NCBI GenBank assembly: GCA_003231675.1
Contig: QIJB01000090.1
Coordinates: 1 to 7,497 of the forward strand
Length of the DNA stretch: 7,497 nucleotides
Source: Candidatus Campbelliibacteriota bacterium
Lineage (GTDB): Bacteria > Patescibacteriota > Minisyncoccia > UBA9983
Direction of reading: 5' to 3'
The translations under genes were made by a program, and so were the position numbers. A model generated the notes under the pieces. The model did no database searches. It worked only from the letters and a program-made list of their open reading frames with translations, and was not told the DNA's origin. Shown piece after piece: positions 1 to 5,127 of this stretch. The number at the start of each line of letters is the position of its first letter. The stretch's first letter is position 1.

Positions 1-375
1 TTCTTTCAATTTGTTTCTAAGCGCCTCTCTCGCTCTTTTTTTCTTTTCGGGAATGTCAAAAATAACCACCCGCCATTTGCCGTCCCATTCCTCAGGTTTT
101 TTAATTTTAATCTCGTCAATCTGAAATTTCAGCGCCCTTTTCTCCCCCTCCTTCGTTAAAACTATCCTGACGATGTCATCATCTTCTTTATAGTCAACAA
201 TTCTGTCATTGTAGAATTCGCGGACAATTGCTGTTAACCTGCGGCGTTCAATGTCTTTCCACTCCCTTGCAAGACCGTCCAGAATCTTAAAATAATTCTT
301 AGGAGACCTTGAAAAGCCCAGAGCCACTCCACCAACCAACATCAATAAAATTTTCCGCTTAACAGCCTTTTTCAT
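1..375 (-). CDS. PaaX-like transcriptional regulator with Cas2-like domain, partial (C-terminus off left edge)
   Basis: The frame is open from the ATG at 375-373 to the left edge, giving 125 codons without a stop. The visible N-terminus is a short basic stretch and a hydrophobic segment (KRKILLMLVGGVALGF), followed by a winged-helix-like region (about residues 40-85, containing RRRLTAIVREFYNDRIV and LTKEGEKRAL). Near residue 100 begins WRVVIFDIPEKKKRAREALR, the typical opening of the Cas2-like fold in PaaX-family proteins, which are abundant in Patescibacteria. PaaX proteins are DNA-binding regulators; the target here is unknown, and no CRISPR array or cas1 is visible, so a CRISPR role is not supported. 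The full protein is probably about 180-200 residues. The start is supported by a good sigma70-type promoter whose -10 box ends 8 nt upstream, implying a leaderless mRNA. It is transcribed divergently from dnaE. Confidence 0.75.
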   Translation of the reverse strand, partial: MKKAVKRKILLMLVGGVALGFSRSPKNYFKILDGLAREWKDIERRRLTAIVREFYNDRIVDYKEDDDIVRIVLTKEGEKRALKFQIDEIKIKKPEEWDGKWRVVIFDIPEKKKRAREALRNKLKE

Positions 376-383
376 ATTCCCTA

Positions 384-412
384 ATTCTAATTTAAAATCT
401 ACACGATTTCAA
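384..412 (-). promoter_or_regulatory. Promoter of the PaaX-like gene
   Basis: On the minus strand TTGAAA (412-407) and TAGAAT (389-384) are separated by exactly 17 bp. Each differs from the sigma70 consensus by one base. The -10 box ends 8 nt before the ATG, so transcription should begin at or within 2 nt of the start codon. Confidence 0.65.
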
Positions 413-470
413 TAGATTTTTAAATGGTTGATTATGCAGTGATGAATTGTTTAATTGTGCGAAGTGTTAT

Positions 471-534
471 GCGCCGAATTTCCGCTATTGTTGGACTTAG
501 GTGCGGCGAATTTCCGCTGTGGTGAATTTCTGCT
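471..534 (+). repeat. 16-bp direct repeats upstream of dnaE
   Basis: GCGCCGAATTTCCGCT (471-486), GCGGCGAATTTCCGCT (503-518) and GTGGTGAATTTCTGCT (519-534) are related copies. The first two differ at one position, the second and third at three C-to-T positions. Copy starts are 32 and 16 bp apart, as expected for a 16-bp unit with one unrecognisable intervening copy. Each unit is a partial palindrome (GCGG-N7-CCGC in copy 2). The third copy runs into the -10 box of dnaE, so the array could be an operator or a decaying minisatellite. Confidence 0.55.
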
Positions 535-539
535 ATAAT
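511..539 (+). promoter_or_regulatory. dnaE promoter, extended -10
   Basis: TGCTATAAT (531-539) is a perfect extended -10 box. The -35 position at 17-bp spacing (TTTCCG, 511-516) is poor, which an extended -10 can compensate. The box ends 9 nt before the dnaE ATG at 549 and no Shine-Dalgarno lies between, so the mRNA is probably leaderless or has a leader of about 2-3 nt. Confidence 0.65.
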
Positions 540-548
540 GACTTTATT

Positions 549-905
549 ATGGCATCCAAGTTTATTCACTTGCACACCCACTCTCATTATTCCCTGCTTG
601 ACGGGCTTGCTAAAATTGATGATCTTATAGAGCAGGCGGTGAAAAACAAAATGCCGGCCTTGGCGCTTACTGATCATGGAAACATGTATGGAGCCATTGA
701 GTTTTACAAGAAATGCGAAAAGGCCGGCATAAAACCGATATTGGGCGTTGAGGCGTATGTCGCCCTTGATTTAATGAGCGACAAAAGACCGGGAATTGAC
801 TCAAAAAGATATCATCTCGTACTGTTGGCGAAAAATAAAACCGGCTACAAAAAGAATTGGTCAGCGCGAGCAATCTTGAGGGATATTATTACAAGCCGAG
901 AATAG
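549..905 (+). CDS. dnaE: dnaE fragment 1: N-terminal half of PHP domain
   Basis: The ATG at 549 is chosen because the protein then begins MASKFIHLHTHSHYSLLDG, the standard DnaE N-terminus; the extra 16 codons upstream overlap the promoter and are not DnaE-like. PHP metal-site residues are visible: H7 and H9 (HLHTH), D42 and H43 (TDHGN) and E68 (GVEAY), suggesting a metal-binding PHP domain unlike the degenerate one in E. coli. Homology stops at about 854 after KNKTGYK; the remaining residues up to the TAG at 903-905 are frameshifted nonsense. Confidence 0.85.
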   Translation: MASKFIHLHTHSHYSLLDGLAKIDDLIEQAVKNKMPALALTDHGNMYGAIEFYKKCEKAGIKPILGVEAYVALDLMSDKRPGIDSKRYHLVLLAKNKTGYKKNWSARAILRDIITSRE

Positions 906-1237
906 ATAAAGAAATTTTGCGAAAACATTCAGAAGGGCTCATCGGACTGTCCGCTTGTTTGGGGGGAGAATTGGCGAGAAAGGTAAGCAACAACGATTTT
1001 GAAGCGGCGGAAAAGGCGGCAAAGGAATACGAGGAGATTTTCGGCAAAGGAAATTTTTTCATTGAAATAATGCACCACCCGAACATAGAAAATTTTCAAA
1101 AAGTGCAAGACGGGCTTGCCATCGTCGCGGAAAAAACCGGTATCCCTCTTGTCGCCACCCAAGATGTCCTCAAGATGTTTTGGTCGCCATTCAAAGAAAC
1201 CAGAGTTTGGCGGACACAAATAGGAGCGCGTATATAA
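857..1237 (+). CDS. dnaE: dnaE fragment 2: C-terminal half of PHP domain
   Basis: This frame resumes DnaE homology directly at LVSASNLEGYYYKPRIDKEI. It continues through the EGLIGLSACLGGEL region, the FFIEIMHHPN strand carrying PHP ligands, and IPLVATQDV up to 1168. The family then has DVHYL and about eight more residues, which are missing; translation from 1169 to the TAA at 1235-1237 is out of frame. The TTG at 857 is only the first start-like codon in this frame, and no ribosome-binding site supports independent translation. Confidence 0.8.
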   Translation: MVSASNLEGYYYKPRIDKEILRKHSEGLIGLSACLGGELARKVSNNDFEAAEKAAKEYEEIFGKGNFFIEIMHHPNIENFQKVQDGLAIVAEKTGIPLVATQDVLKMFWSPFKETRVWRTQIGARI

Positions 1238-3738
1238 ACGAAGATTTTTCCTTTAGGTCGGGAGAAGAAATGGAAAAGCTTTTCAAAGACTATCCCGAAG
1301 CGATTGAGAACACCGCCAAGGTTGCGGAAATGTGCAATATCAAGCTTGAATTGGGAAATTGGGTCTTCCCCAAAATAGAAATTCCAAGCGGAAAAACAGC
1401 GGAAGAGGAATTAAGAGATAATACCCAAAAAGGATTAGAAGAAAAATTCAAGAATGCCGAGAACAAAGAAAAACTTCAAGAAAGAATTGACTACGAACTG
1501 GATATTATAAATCAAAAGGGATACGCTCCGTATTTTTTGGCGGTGGCGGACATAATTAAATTCGCGAAAGAAAGTGGCATATTCACCAATACTAGAGGTT
1601 CCGCCGCAGGATCGCTCGTTTCTTATCTCGTCGGTATCACAAACATTGACCCGATAAAATTCAAACTCCCTTTTGAAAGATTTTTGAATCCAGAAAGACC
1701 TTCCCCTCCAGATATTGATATGGATTTCGCGGACGATCGCCGGGAGGATGTCATTGATTATGTTAAGGAAAAATTCGGCAAGGACCATGTTGCCCAGATA
1801 GGAACTTTCGGAACGATGGCGGCGCGCGCCGCCGTTCGCGATGTCACTCGCGCTCTCGGGAAGCCGTATTCTTTGGGCGATCAAATAGCCAAACTCATCC
1901 CAATGGGTTCGCAAGGGTTCGCAATGACCATTGAAAAGGCGATTAAGATGACACCGGAACTGAAAAAAATGTATGAGAGTGACAAAGAGGTCAAGGAAGT
2001 AATAGATTTGGCAAAAAAAATAGAAGGATGCGCCCGGCATATTTCCGTTCACGCCGCCGGCGTTGTTATCAGCCCGACAAAAATGACGGACTTCACTCCC
2101 CTTCAATTTGAGCCAAAGGGAGAAAAAATAATCACTCAATACGATATGCACGCCATAGAGGACGCCGGTTTGCTCAAGTTTGATTTTCTCGGAATCAAAA
2201 ATCTCACCATTCTCGCCAACGCCATTAAAATCGTCAAGAAAATCCATAATACCGATGTAGACATAGATAATCTCCCGGATGAGGACGAAAAGACGTTTGA
2301 GCTTTTGACGGAGGGGCGAACAATAGGAGTTTTTCAACTAGGCGGCGCGGGAATGACCAAGTGGCTGAAAGAATTAAAACCAAAATCAATTTGGGACATC
2401 ATGGCCATGATTGCCCTCTACCGCCCGGGGCCGATAGACTGCATACCGGATTATATTAAAAGAAAAGAAAACCCCAGTCTGGTAAAATACACGGATGAAA
2501 GACTTAAAAAAATATTGGAACCGACATATGGTATAACCATATACCAAGATGATGTTCTCCTTATTGCCACTCAAATAGCCGGGTATTCATGGGGAGAGGC
2601 GGACAAATTCAGAAAGGCCATAGGGAAAAAAATTCCTAAAGTGATGGCGGAACAAAAAGAAAAGTTCATCGGCGGATGCATTGAAAACGGGATGGAAAAG
2701 AGAAAAGCGGAAGAACTTTGGATCACGATAGAGGCGTTCGCCGCCTACGGATTCAATAAGGCGCACACCGCCTCTTACGGAAAAGTCGCCTATCAAACCG
2801 CCTATATGAAAGCGAATTATCCGGCGGAATTTATGACCGCGGTTCTCACCTCTGATTCAGGAGACACGGACAAAATCGCCGCTGACATTGCGGAATGCAA
2901 AGCGATGGACATTTCCGTGCTTCCGCCGGACATAAACGAAAGTTTCGGAGACTTTACCGTGGTTCGCGCCAAGGTGGAAAAAGGCGAAGGTCCGATTCAC
3001 AAGACGATTCGCTTCGGACTCTACACGATTAAAAATCTCGGCTCGGAAATAGCAAACGCCATAATTGAAGAAAGAAAAAGGAACGGAGAATTCAAATCAT
3101 TTTCCGATTTCCTTGACCGAGTCCTGCATAAAAATTTGAACAAAAAATCAATGGAGGCGCTCATAAAATCGGGAGCGATGGACAATCTTGGCGAAAGAGG
3201 ACAAATGCTCTTCAACCTTGACGAAGCGTTGAATTACAACAAGGAAACGGCGAAAAACGGACAAGCGCAGGCATCCCTTTTCGGGCTTATGGAAGACCAA
3301 AGTTCAATACCTGACTTAAGGATGAAGGAAACGGCGCCGGCGACACAAGAAGAAAAACTGCTCTGGGAGAAAGAGCTGCTCGGTCTTTATATTTCCGGAC
3401 ACCCCTTGGACAAATTCAAAGAAAAACTGGAAAAGATAAAGACAAATGTCGGCAAGGCGAAAAAACTCCCGAACGGCTACCCTGTCGTTACGGTCGGAAT
3501 GATAGAGGAAGTGAAACAGATTATGACGAAAAAGAACGAACAAATGCTTTTTGTAAAACTGTCCGATTACGAAAACAGCGTTGAAATGGTTGTTTTCCCG
3601 AGGATGTTTGAAAAATACAAAGACATTATACGAGAGGGAAACTGCGTGGCTGTCAAAGGAAGCGTTTCGCTTCGCAACGGGGACCCGTCAATCATCGTTG
3701 ACCAAATAAAGGAATTGGGCGCCGGTCCGGACGCTTAA
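1180..3738 (+). CDS. dnaE: dnaE fragment 3: polymerase core to OB fold
   Basis: This long intact frame is open from about 1171 (QDVLVAIQ); the TTG at 1180 is not a true start, and the first ATG is at 1270. It holds the palm with PPDIDMDFADDRRED (catalytic Asp codons among 1711, 1717 and 1723) followed by the QIGTFGTMAARAAVRDV block. Next come the SVHAAGVVIS segment and LLKFDFLGIKNLTIL with the third catalytic Asp codon at 2182. The fingers region includes VFQLGGAGM, ALYRPGPID, EPTYGITIYQDDV and AAYGFNKAHTASYG. A helix-hairpin-helix region follows at about 3013-3190 (TIKNLG, AIIEERKRNGEF) and an OB fold at about 3480-3720 (LFVKLSDYENSVEMVVFP). A truncated polymerase made from the ATG at 1270 would lack the PHP domain. 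Transcription ends at the hairpin starting at the stop codon. Confidence 0.93.
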   Translation: MVAIQRNQSLADTNRSAYINEDFSFRSGEEMEKLFKDYPEAIENTAKVAEMCNIKLELGNWVFPKIEIPSGKTAEEELRDNTQKGLEEKFKNAENKEKLQERIDYELDIINQKGYAPYFLAVADIIKFAKESGIFTNTRGSAAGSLVSYLVGITNIDPIKFKLPFERFLNPERPSPPDIDMDFADDRREDVIDYVKEKFGKDHVAQIGTFGTMAARAAVRDVTRALGKPYSLGDQIAKLIPMGSQGFAMTIEKAIKMTPELKKMYESDKEVKEVIDLAKKIEGCARHISVHAAGVVISPTKMTDFTPLQFEPKGEKIITQYDMHAIEDAGLLKFDFLGIKNLTILANAIKIVKKIHNTDVDIDNLPDEDEKTFELLTEGRTIGVFQLGGAGMTKWLKELKPKSIWDIMAMIALYRPGPIDCIPDYIKRKENPSLVKYTDERLKKILEPTYGITIYQDDVLLIATQIAGYSWGEADKFRKAIGKKIPKVMAEQKEKFIGGCIENGMEKRKAEELWITIEAFAAYGFNKAHTASYGKVAYQTAYMKANYPAEFMTAVLTSDSGDTDKIAADIAECKAMDISVLPPDINESFGDFTVVRAKVEKGEGPIHKTIRFGLYTIKNLGSEIANAIIEERKRNGEFKSFSDFLDRVLHKNLNKKSMEALIKSGAMDNLGERGQMLFNLDEALNYNKETAKNGQAQASLFGLMEDQSSIPDLRMKETAPATQEEKLLWEKELLGLYISGHPLDKFKEKLEKIKTNVGKAKKLPNGYPVVTVGMIEEVKQIMTKKNEQMLFVKLSDYENSVEMVVFPRMFEKYKDIIREGNCVAVKGSVSLRNGDPSIIVDQIKELGAGPDA

Positions 3739-3787
3739 AAAAATCTTGCAGAAAAAATACTATCGCTTATTTTCTGCAAGATTTTTT
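3738..3787. terminator. Bidirectional terminator between dnaE and tmk
   Basis: An 18-bp perfect inverted repeat (3738-3755 and 3770-3787) has TCTTGCAG/CTGCAAGA at its core, A-tracts on the left, T-tracts on the right and a 14-nt loop. It therefore gives a U-tract in both directions. It starts at the last base of the dnaE stop codon and ends 17 nt from the tmk stop, serving both convergent genes. Confidence 0.9.
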
Positions 3788-3804
3788 ATCTACCAGTATT
3801 TATC

Positions 3805-4485
3805 TTACTTCATCCCGAGTAATTTTTTGACTTTCTTCCACACCAGCTCATGGATTTCGTCGCGCGAAAGGAGTTCGCCGTTTTTGACGCATTTAACGAT
3901 TGTAAAATCGGGAAATTTTTCAGCTATCTCCAAATAAACCCTTTCGGCGTTTTTTAAATGACGGGAATCTTTTTCGTGCTCGTCTTTCTTCTCTCCCCTT
4001 TTATCAATAAGCCCGCTTGTTATTTCCGCCGGCACCCACAAAATTATATTCAAATCCGGCTTGGGAATTTCAAATATTCTATATTCCAAATCGTAAAGCC
4101 ATTTATAAAATCTCTCCCTTTCTTTCTTGTTCTTAATCTTTCCGCCCTGATGCCCCATATTTGAAGCGACATACCTGTTTGATATTCCGACACTTCCGCT
4201 TTCAATCTTTTTTCGAAATTTTAAGCTGGCGGCATATCTGTCAATCGCGTAAAAAACAGACGCCCGATAGGGACCGACTTCGTCCGGCTTTCCGTATTTT
4301 CCATGCAAGTAATCCTCAATCGGGCCGGCGGATTTTTTCCCATATTGAGGGAAATCCAGCAGAAACGCTTTTATTTTTTCCTTCCGCATTTTTTTGAGGA
4401 GAAGCTCTGTCTGGGTCTTTTTACCTGAGCCATCCGTGCCATCCAGAACGATAAATTTTCCTTTTTTTATTTTTTTCGCGCCCAT
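3805..4485 (-). CDS. tmk: Thymidylate kinase (dTMP kinase)
   Basis: The 226-residue product fits the P-loop dTMP kinase family, which phosphorylates dTMP to dTDP with ATP in the cytosol for dTTP synthesis. Visible features are the P-loop GTDGSGKKTQ (residues 16-25), the substrate strand DFPQYGKKSAGPIEDYL (44-60), YRASVFYAIDRY (73-84), the DR-motif region SNRYVASNMGHQGG (102-115), and a Lys/Arg-rich lid around KRGEKKDEHEKD. Two positions are unusual: Lys23 sits where Walker A normally has Ser/Thr, and Asn103 replaces Asp of the DR motif. I believe related variants occur in Patescibacteria but cannot verify this. The start ATG at 4485 is fixed by an extended -10 box ending 6 nt upstream, so the mRNA should be leaderless. 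It is convergent with dnaE and in line with, but separated by a terminator from, the unknown gene upstream. Confidence 0.9.
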   Translation of the reverse strand: MGAKKIKKGKFIVLDGTDGSGKKTQTELLLKKMRKEKIKAFLLDFPQYGKKSAGPIEDYLHGKYGKPDEVGPYRASVFYAIDRYAASLKFRKKIESGSVGISNRYVASNMGHQGGKIKNKKERERFYKWLYDLEYRIFEIPKPDLNIILWVPAEITSGLIDKRGEKKDEHEKDSRHLKNAERVYLEIAEKFPDFTIVKCVKNGELLSRDEIHELVWKKVKKLLGMK

Positions 4486-4491
4486 CTTTTT

Positions 4492-4520
4492 ATTATAACA
4501 GAAAACGCCGAGGCGCGAAA
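4492..4520 (-). promoter_or_regulatory. tmk promoter, extended -10
   Basis: On the minus strand TGTTATAAT (4500-4492) is a perfect extended -10. At 17-bp spacing the -35 position reads TTTCGC (4520-4515), which is weak. Only AAAAAG separates the -10 from the ATG, so the expected transcription start coincides with the A of the start codon. There is no Shine-Dalgarno. Confidence 0.7.
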
Positions 4521-4529
4521 ATTTTGCGC

Positions 4530-4561
4530 AAAAAAGGGGAGCTTGGAATCAGCTCCCCTTT
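4530..4561 (-). terminator. Terminator of the 130-residue unknown gene
   Basis: An 11-bp perfect stem (4533-4543 with 4551-4561, core GGGGAGCT/AGCTCCCC) has a 7-nt loop and is followed on the minus strand by six T (4535-4530). It lies 20 nt after the TAA of the upstream gene and 10 bp before the tmk -35 position, isolating the two units. Confidence 0.88.
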
Positions 4562-4572
4562 ACGGTTTACTT

Positions 4573-4645
4573 TATACTGCTTTACTTGACATCCACGGGA
4601 CGACCGAACTTCCCGTGAACGACCTCGTAAAACGAGGTTTTTTTT
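4573..4645 (+). ncRNA. Candidate antisense small RNA (low confidence)
   Basis: The plus strand carries TATACT (4573-4578), a possible -10 with no convincing -35. Downstream is a 7-bp hairpin (CACGGGA 4594-4600, TCCCGTG 4611-4617) and then a canonical intrinsic terminator: ACCTCGT (4622-4628), loop AAA, ACGAGGT (4632-4638), and eight T (4638-4645). No plus-strand gene ends here, so a transcript of about 60 nt antisense to the last codons of the 130-residue gene is a reasonable explanation. Chance structure within a coding sequence is the alternative. Confidence 0.3.
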
Positions 4646-4974
4646 ATGAGTTTCCGCAGTTGCCTGCGGCTCTTGCGGCCGCGGGCGTGGACGCGAGGAT
4701 ACGCGCGAGGGGTATACTCACCCTCTGAAACGGCCACCGGAACGGCTACCAGTTCAGGAGTTGCCCCCTGAACTGGGATTTCAATATTCTGAATGACGCC
4801 ATAAACATCAGCGTCATCGAGGAGGTCTAGCTTCTCCTCCCCGGCTGCGACATCTATAACGACGCCCTGCTCAACGCCGTCAAAGACATCGTCATCTGAA
4901 AAAAAATAATCCAAGTTGTCTTCCTTCGCCACCCCGGCGAAGGTAAGTCCATCAAAATCCAGTTCTTTAATCAT
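4582..4974 (-). CDS. Unrecognised 130-residue protein, acidic N-terminus and basic C-terminus
   Basis: I do not recognise a family. The gene looks real: a strong promoter, GGAGG 5 nt before the ATG, coding-like codons, and a terminator just after the TAA. Residues 1-60 hold 18 Asp/Glu and only 3 Lys/Arg. Residues 61-89 are a Pro/Val-rich linker (EIPVQGATPELVAVPVAV). Residues 90-130 hold 14 Lys/Arg and 2 acidic residues, with the basic run RGRKSRRQLRKLIKK. There is no signal peptide or membrane segment. The basic tail could bind nucleic acid or ribosomes, but that is inference from composition. GC is 60% over 4591-4740 by direct count, against 45% in a 60-bp thrS sample, and the gene is full of perfect inverted repeats. 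It is divergent from thrS. Confidence 0.7.
   Translation of the reverse strand: MIKELDFDGLTFAGVAKEDNLDYFFSDDDVFDGVEQGVVIDVAAGEEKLDLLDDADVYGVIQNIEIPVQGATPELVAVPVAVSEGEYTPRAYPRVHARGRKSRRQLRKLIKKTSFYEVVHGKFGRPVDVK
4594..4943. repeat. Cluster of perfect inverted repeats within the 130-residue gene
   Basis: Perfect hairpin arms are: 4594-4600/4611-4617 (7 bp), 4622-4628/4632-4638 (7), 4654-4659/4664-4669 (6, CCGCAG), 4749-4758/4767-4776 (10, CCAGTTCAGG), 4793-4799/4811-4817 (7, ATGACGC), 4819-4824/4834-4839 (6, GAGGAG) and 4923-4930/4936-4943 (8, CCTTCGCC). Loops are 3-11 nt. The arms differ in sequence, so this is not one element repeated. It points to a structured transcript or to structured DNA. 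Confidence 0.8.
4622..4645 (+). terminator. Plus-strand intrinsic terminator inside a minus-strand gene
   Basis: A 7-bp stem with a three-A loop is immediately followed by eight T on the plus strand. On the minus strand the run is A before the stem, so it would not terminate the host gene. It may end an antisense RNA or block plus-strand read-through. Confidence 0.55.
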
Positions 4975-4979
4975 CTTAG

Positions 4980-4984
4980 CCTCC
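4980..4984 (-). promoter_or_regulatory. Shine-Dalgarno of the 130-residue gene
   Basis: The minus strand reads AAAAGGAGGCTAAGATG; GGAGG (4984-4980) lies 5 nt before the ATG at 4974. This fixes the start and contrasts with the neighbours, which lack a Shine-Dalgarno. Confidence 0.85.
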
Positions 4985-5057
4985 TTTTGTCCCGCTCACT
5001 GGGGCACTTTTAGGTTTTTAATATGCAAAAAAATATTATTCAATTTAATCCTCTTGA

Positions 5058-5086
5058 AACATAACACAACCGATTTTATTTGTCAA
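5058..5086 (-). promoter_or_regulatory. Promoter of the 130-residue gene
   Basis: On the minus strand there is a perfect TTGACA (5086-5081), a 17-bp spacer, and TATGTT (5063-5058) preceded by TG one base upstream (extended -10). Predicted start near 5051 gives a 5' leader of about 76 nt. It is the only promoter in the window with a perfect -35, suggesting strong expression. Its -35 lies 3 bp from the -35 position of the divergent thrS promoter. Confidence 0.75.
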
Positions 5087-5089
5087 TAC

Positions 5090-5118
5090 TTTAGGAGGCG
5101 GAAAAAATGTGATATTAT
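5090..5118 (+). promoter_or_regulatory. thrS promoter, extended -10
   Basis: TGATATTAT (5110-5118) is an extended -10 with TATTAT. At 17-bp spacing the -35 (TTTAGG, 5090-5095) is poor. The box ends 9 nt before the ATG at 5128, the same distance as in dnaE, so a nearly leaderless mRNA is predicted. An AGGAGG at 5093-5098 would lie upstream of this transcript. Confidence 0.55.
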
Positions 5119-5127
5119 TAAGGCAAT

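Larger units (their letters stand above)
549..3738 (+). pseudogene. dnaE: DNA polymerase III subunit alpha, reading frame broken twice
   Basis: DnaE is the replicative polymerase of the bacterial chromosome. The gene occupies three successive frames: 549 to about 855, about 857 to 1168, and about 1171 to 3738. At both junctions the family pattern is continuous apart from a few missing residues: roughly 7 nt lost near 849-857 and 28 nt near 1168-1171, estimated from remembered family sequences. Adding these 35 nt back gives about 1074 residues and places the catalytic aspartates near 400, 402 and 557, close to E. coli D401, D403 and D555. The rest is well conserved with no other stop, which argues against an old pseudogene. 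An assembly or consensus error, a very recent mutation or a strain variant are the alternatives. The protein ends just after the OB fold, without the long tau-binding tail of E. coli DnaE. Confidence 0.9.

Noticed and set aside
1..375. CRISPR-Cas locus suggested by the Cas2-like fold
   Set aside because: The protein has a winged-helix N-terminus as in PaaX regulators, and there is no repeat array or other cas gene.
840..1182. Programmed -1 ribosomal frameshifting joining the three dnaE frames
   Set aside because: Both breaks shift in the -1 sense and C AAA AAG (848-854) looks slippery, but conserved residues are missing at each junction, including a PHP ligand at the second. Deletion explains the data better.
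1435..2337. 300-codon minus-strand open frame inside dnaE
   Set aside because: It lies opposite an intact, highly conserved polymerase core and resembles no protein; a shadow frame.
4543..4728. Plus-strand open frame opposite the 130-residue gene
   Set aside because: It begins inside a terminator, has no ribosome-binding site, and the opposite strand has promoter, Shine-Dalgarno and terminator.
4530..5051. tmRNA or RNase P RNA in the hairpin-rich segment
   Set aside because: I looked for their conserved cores and ends and found none; the segment has a good open frame with a Shine-Dalgarno.
4975..5127. T-box riboswitch upstream of thrS
   Set aside because: No T-box sequence or antiterminator on the plus strand; the thrS promoter leaves almost no leader.
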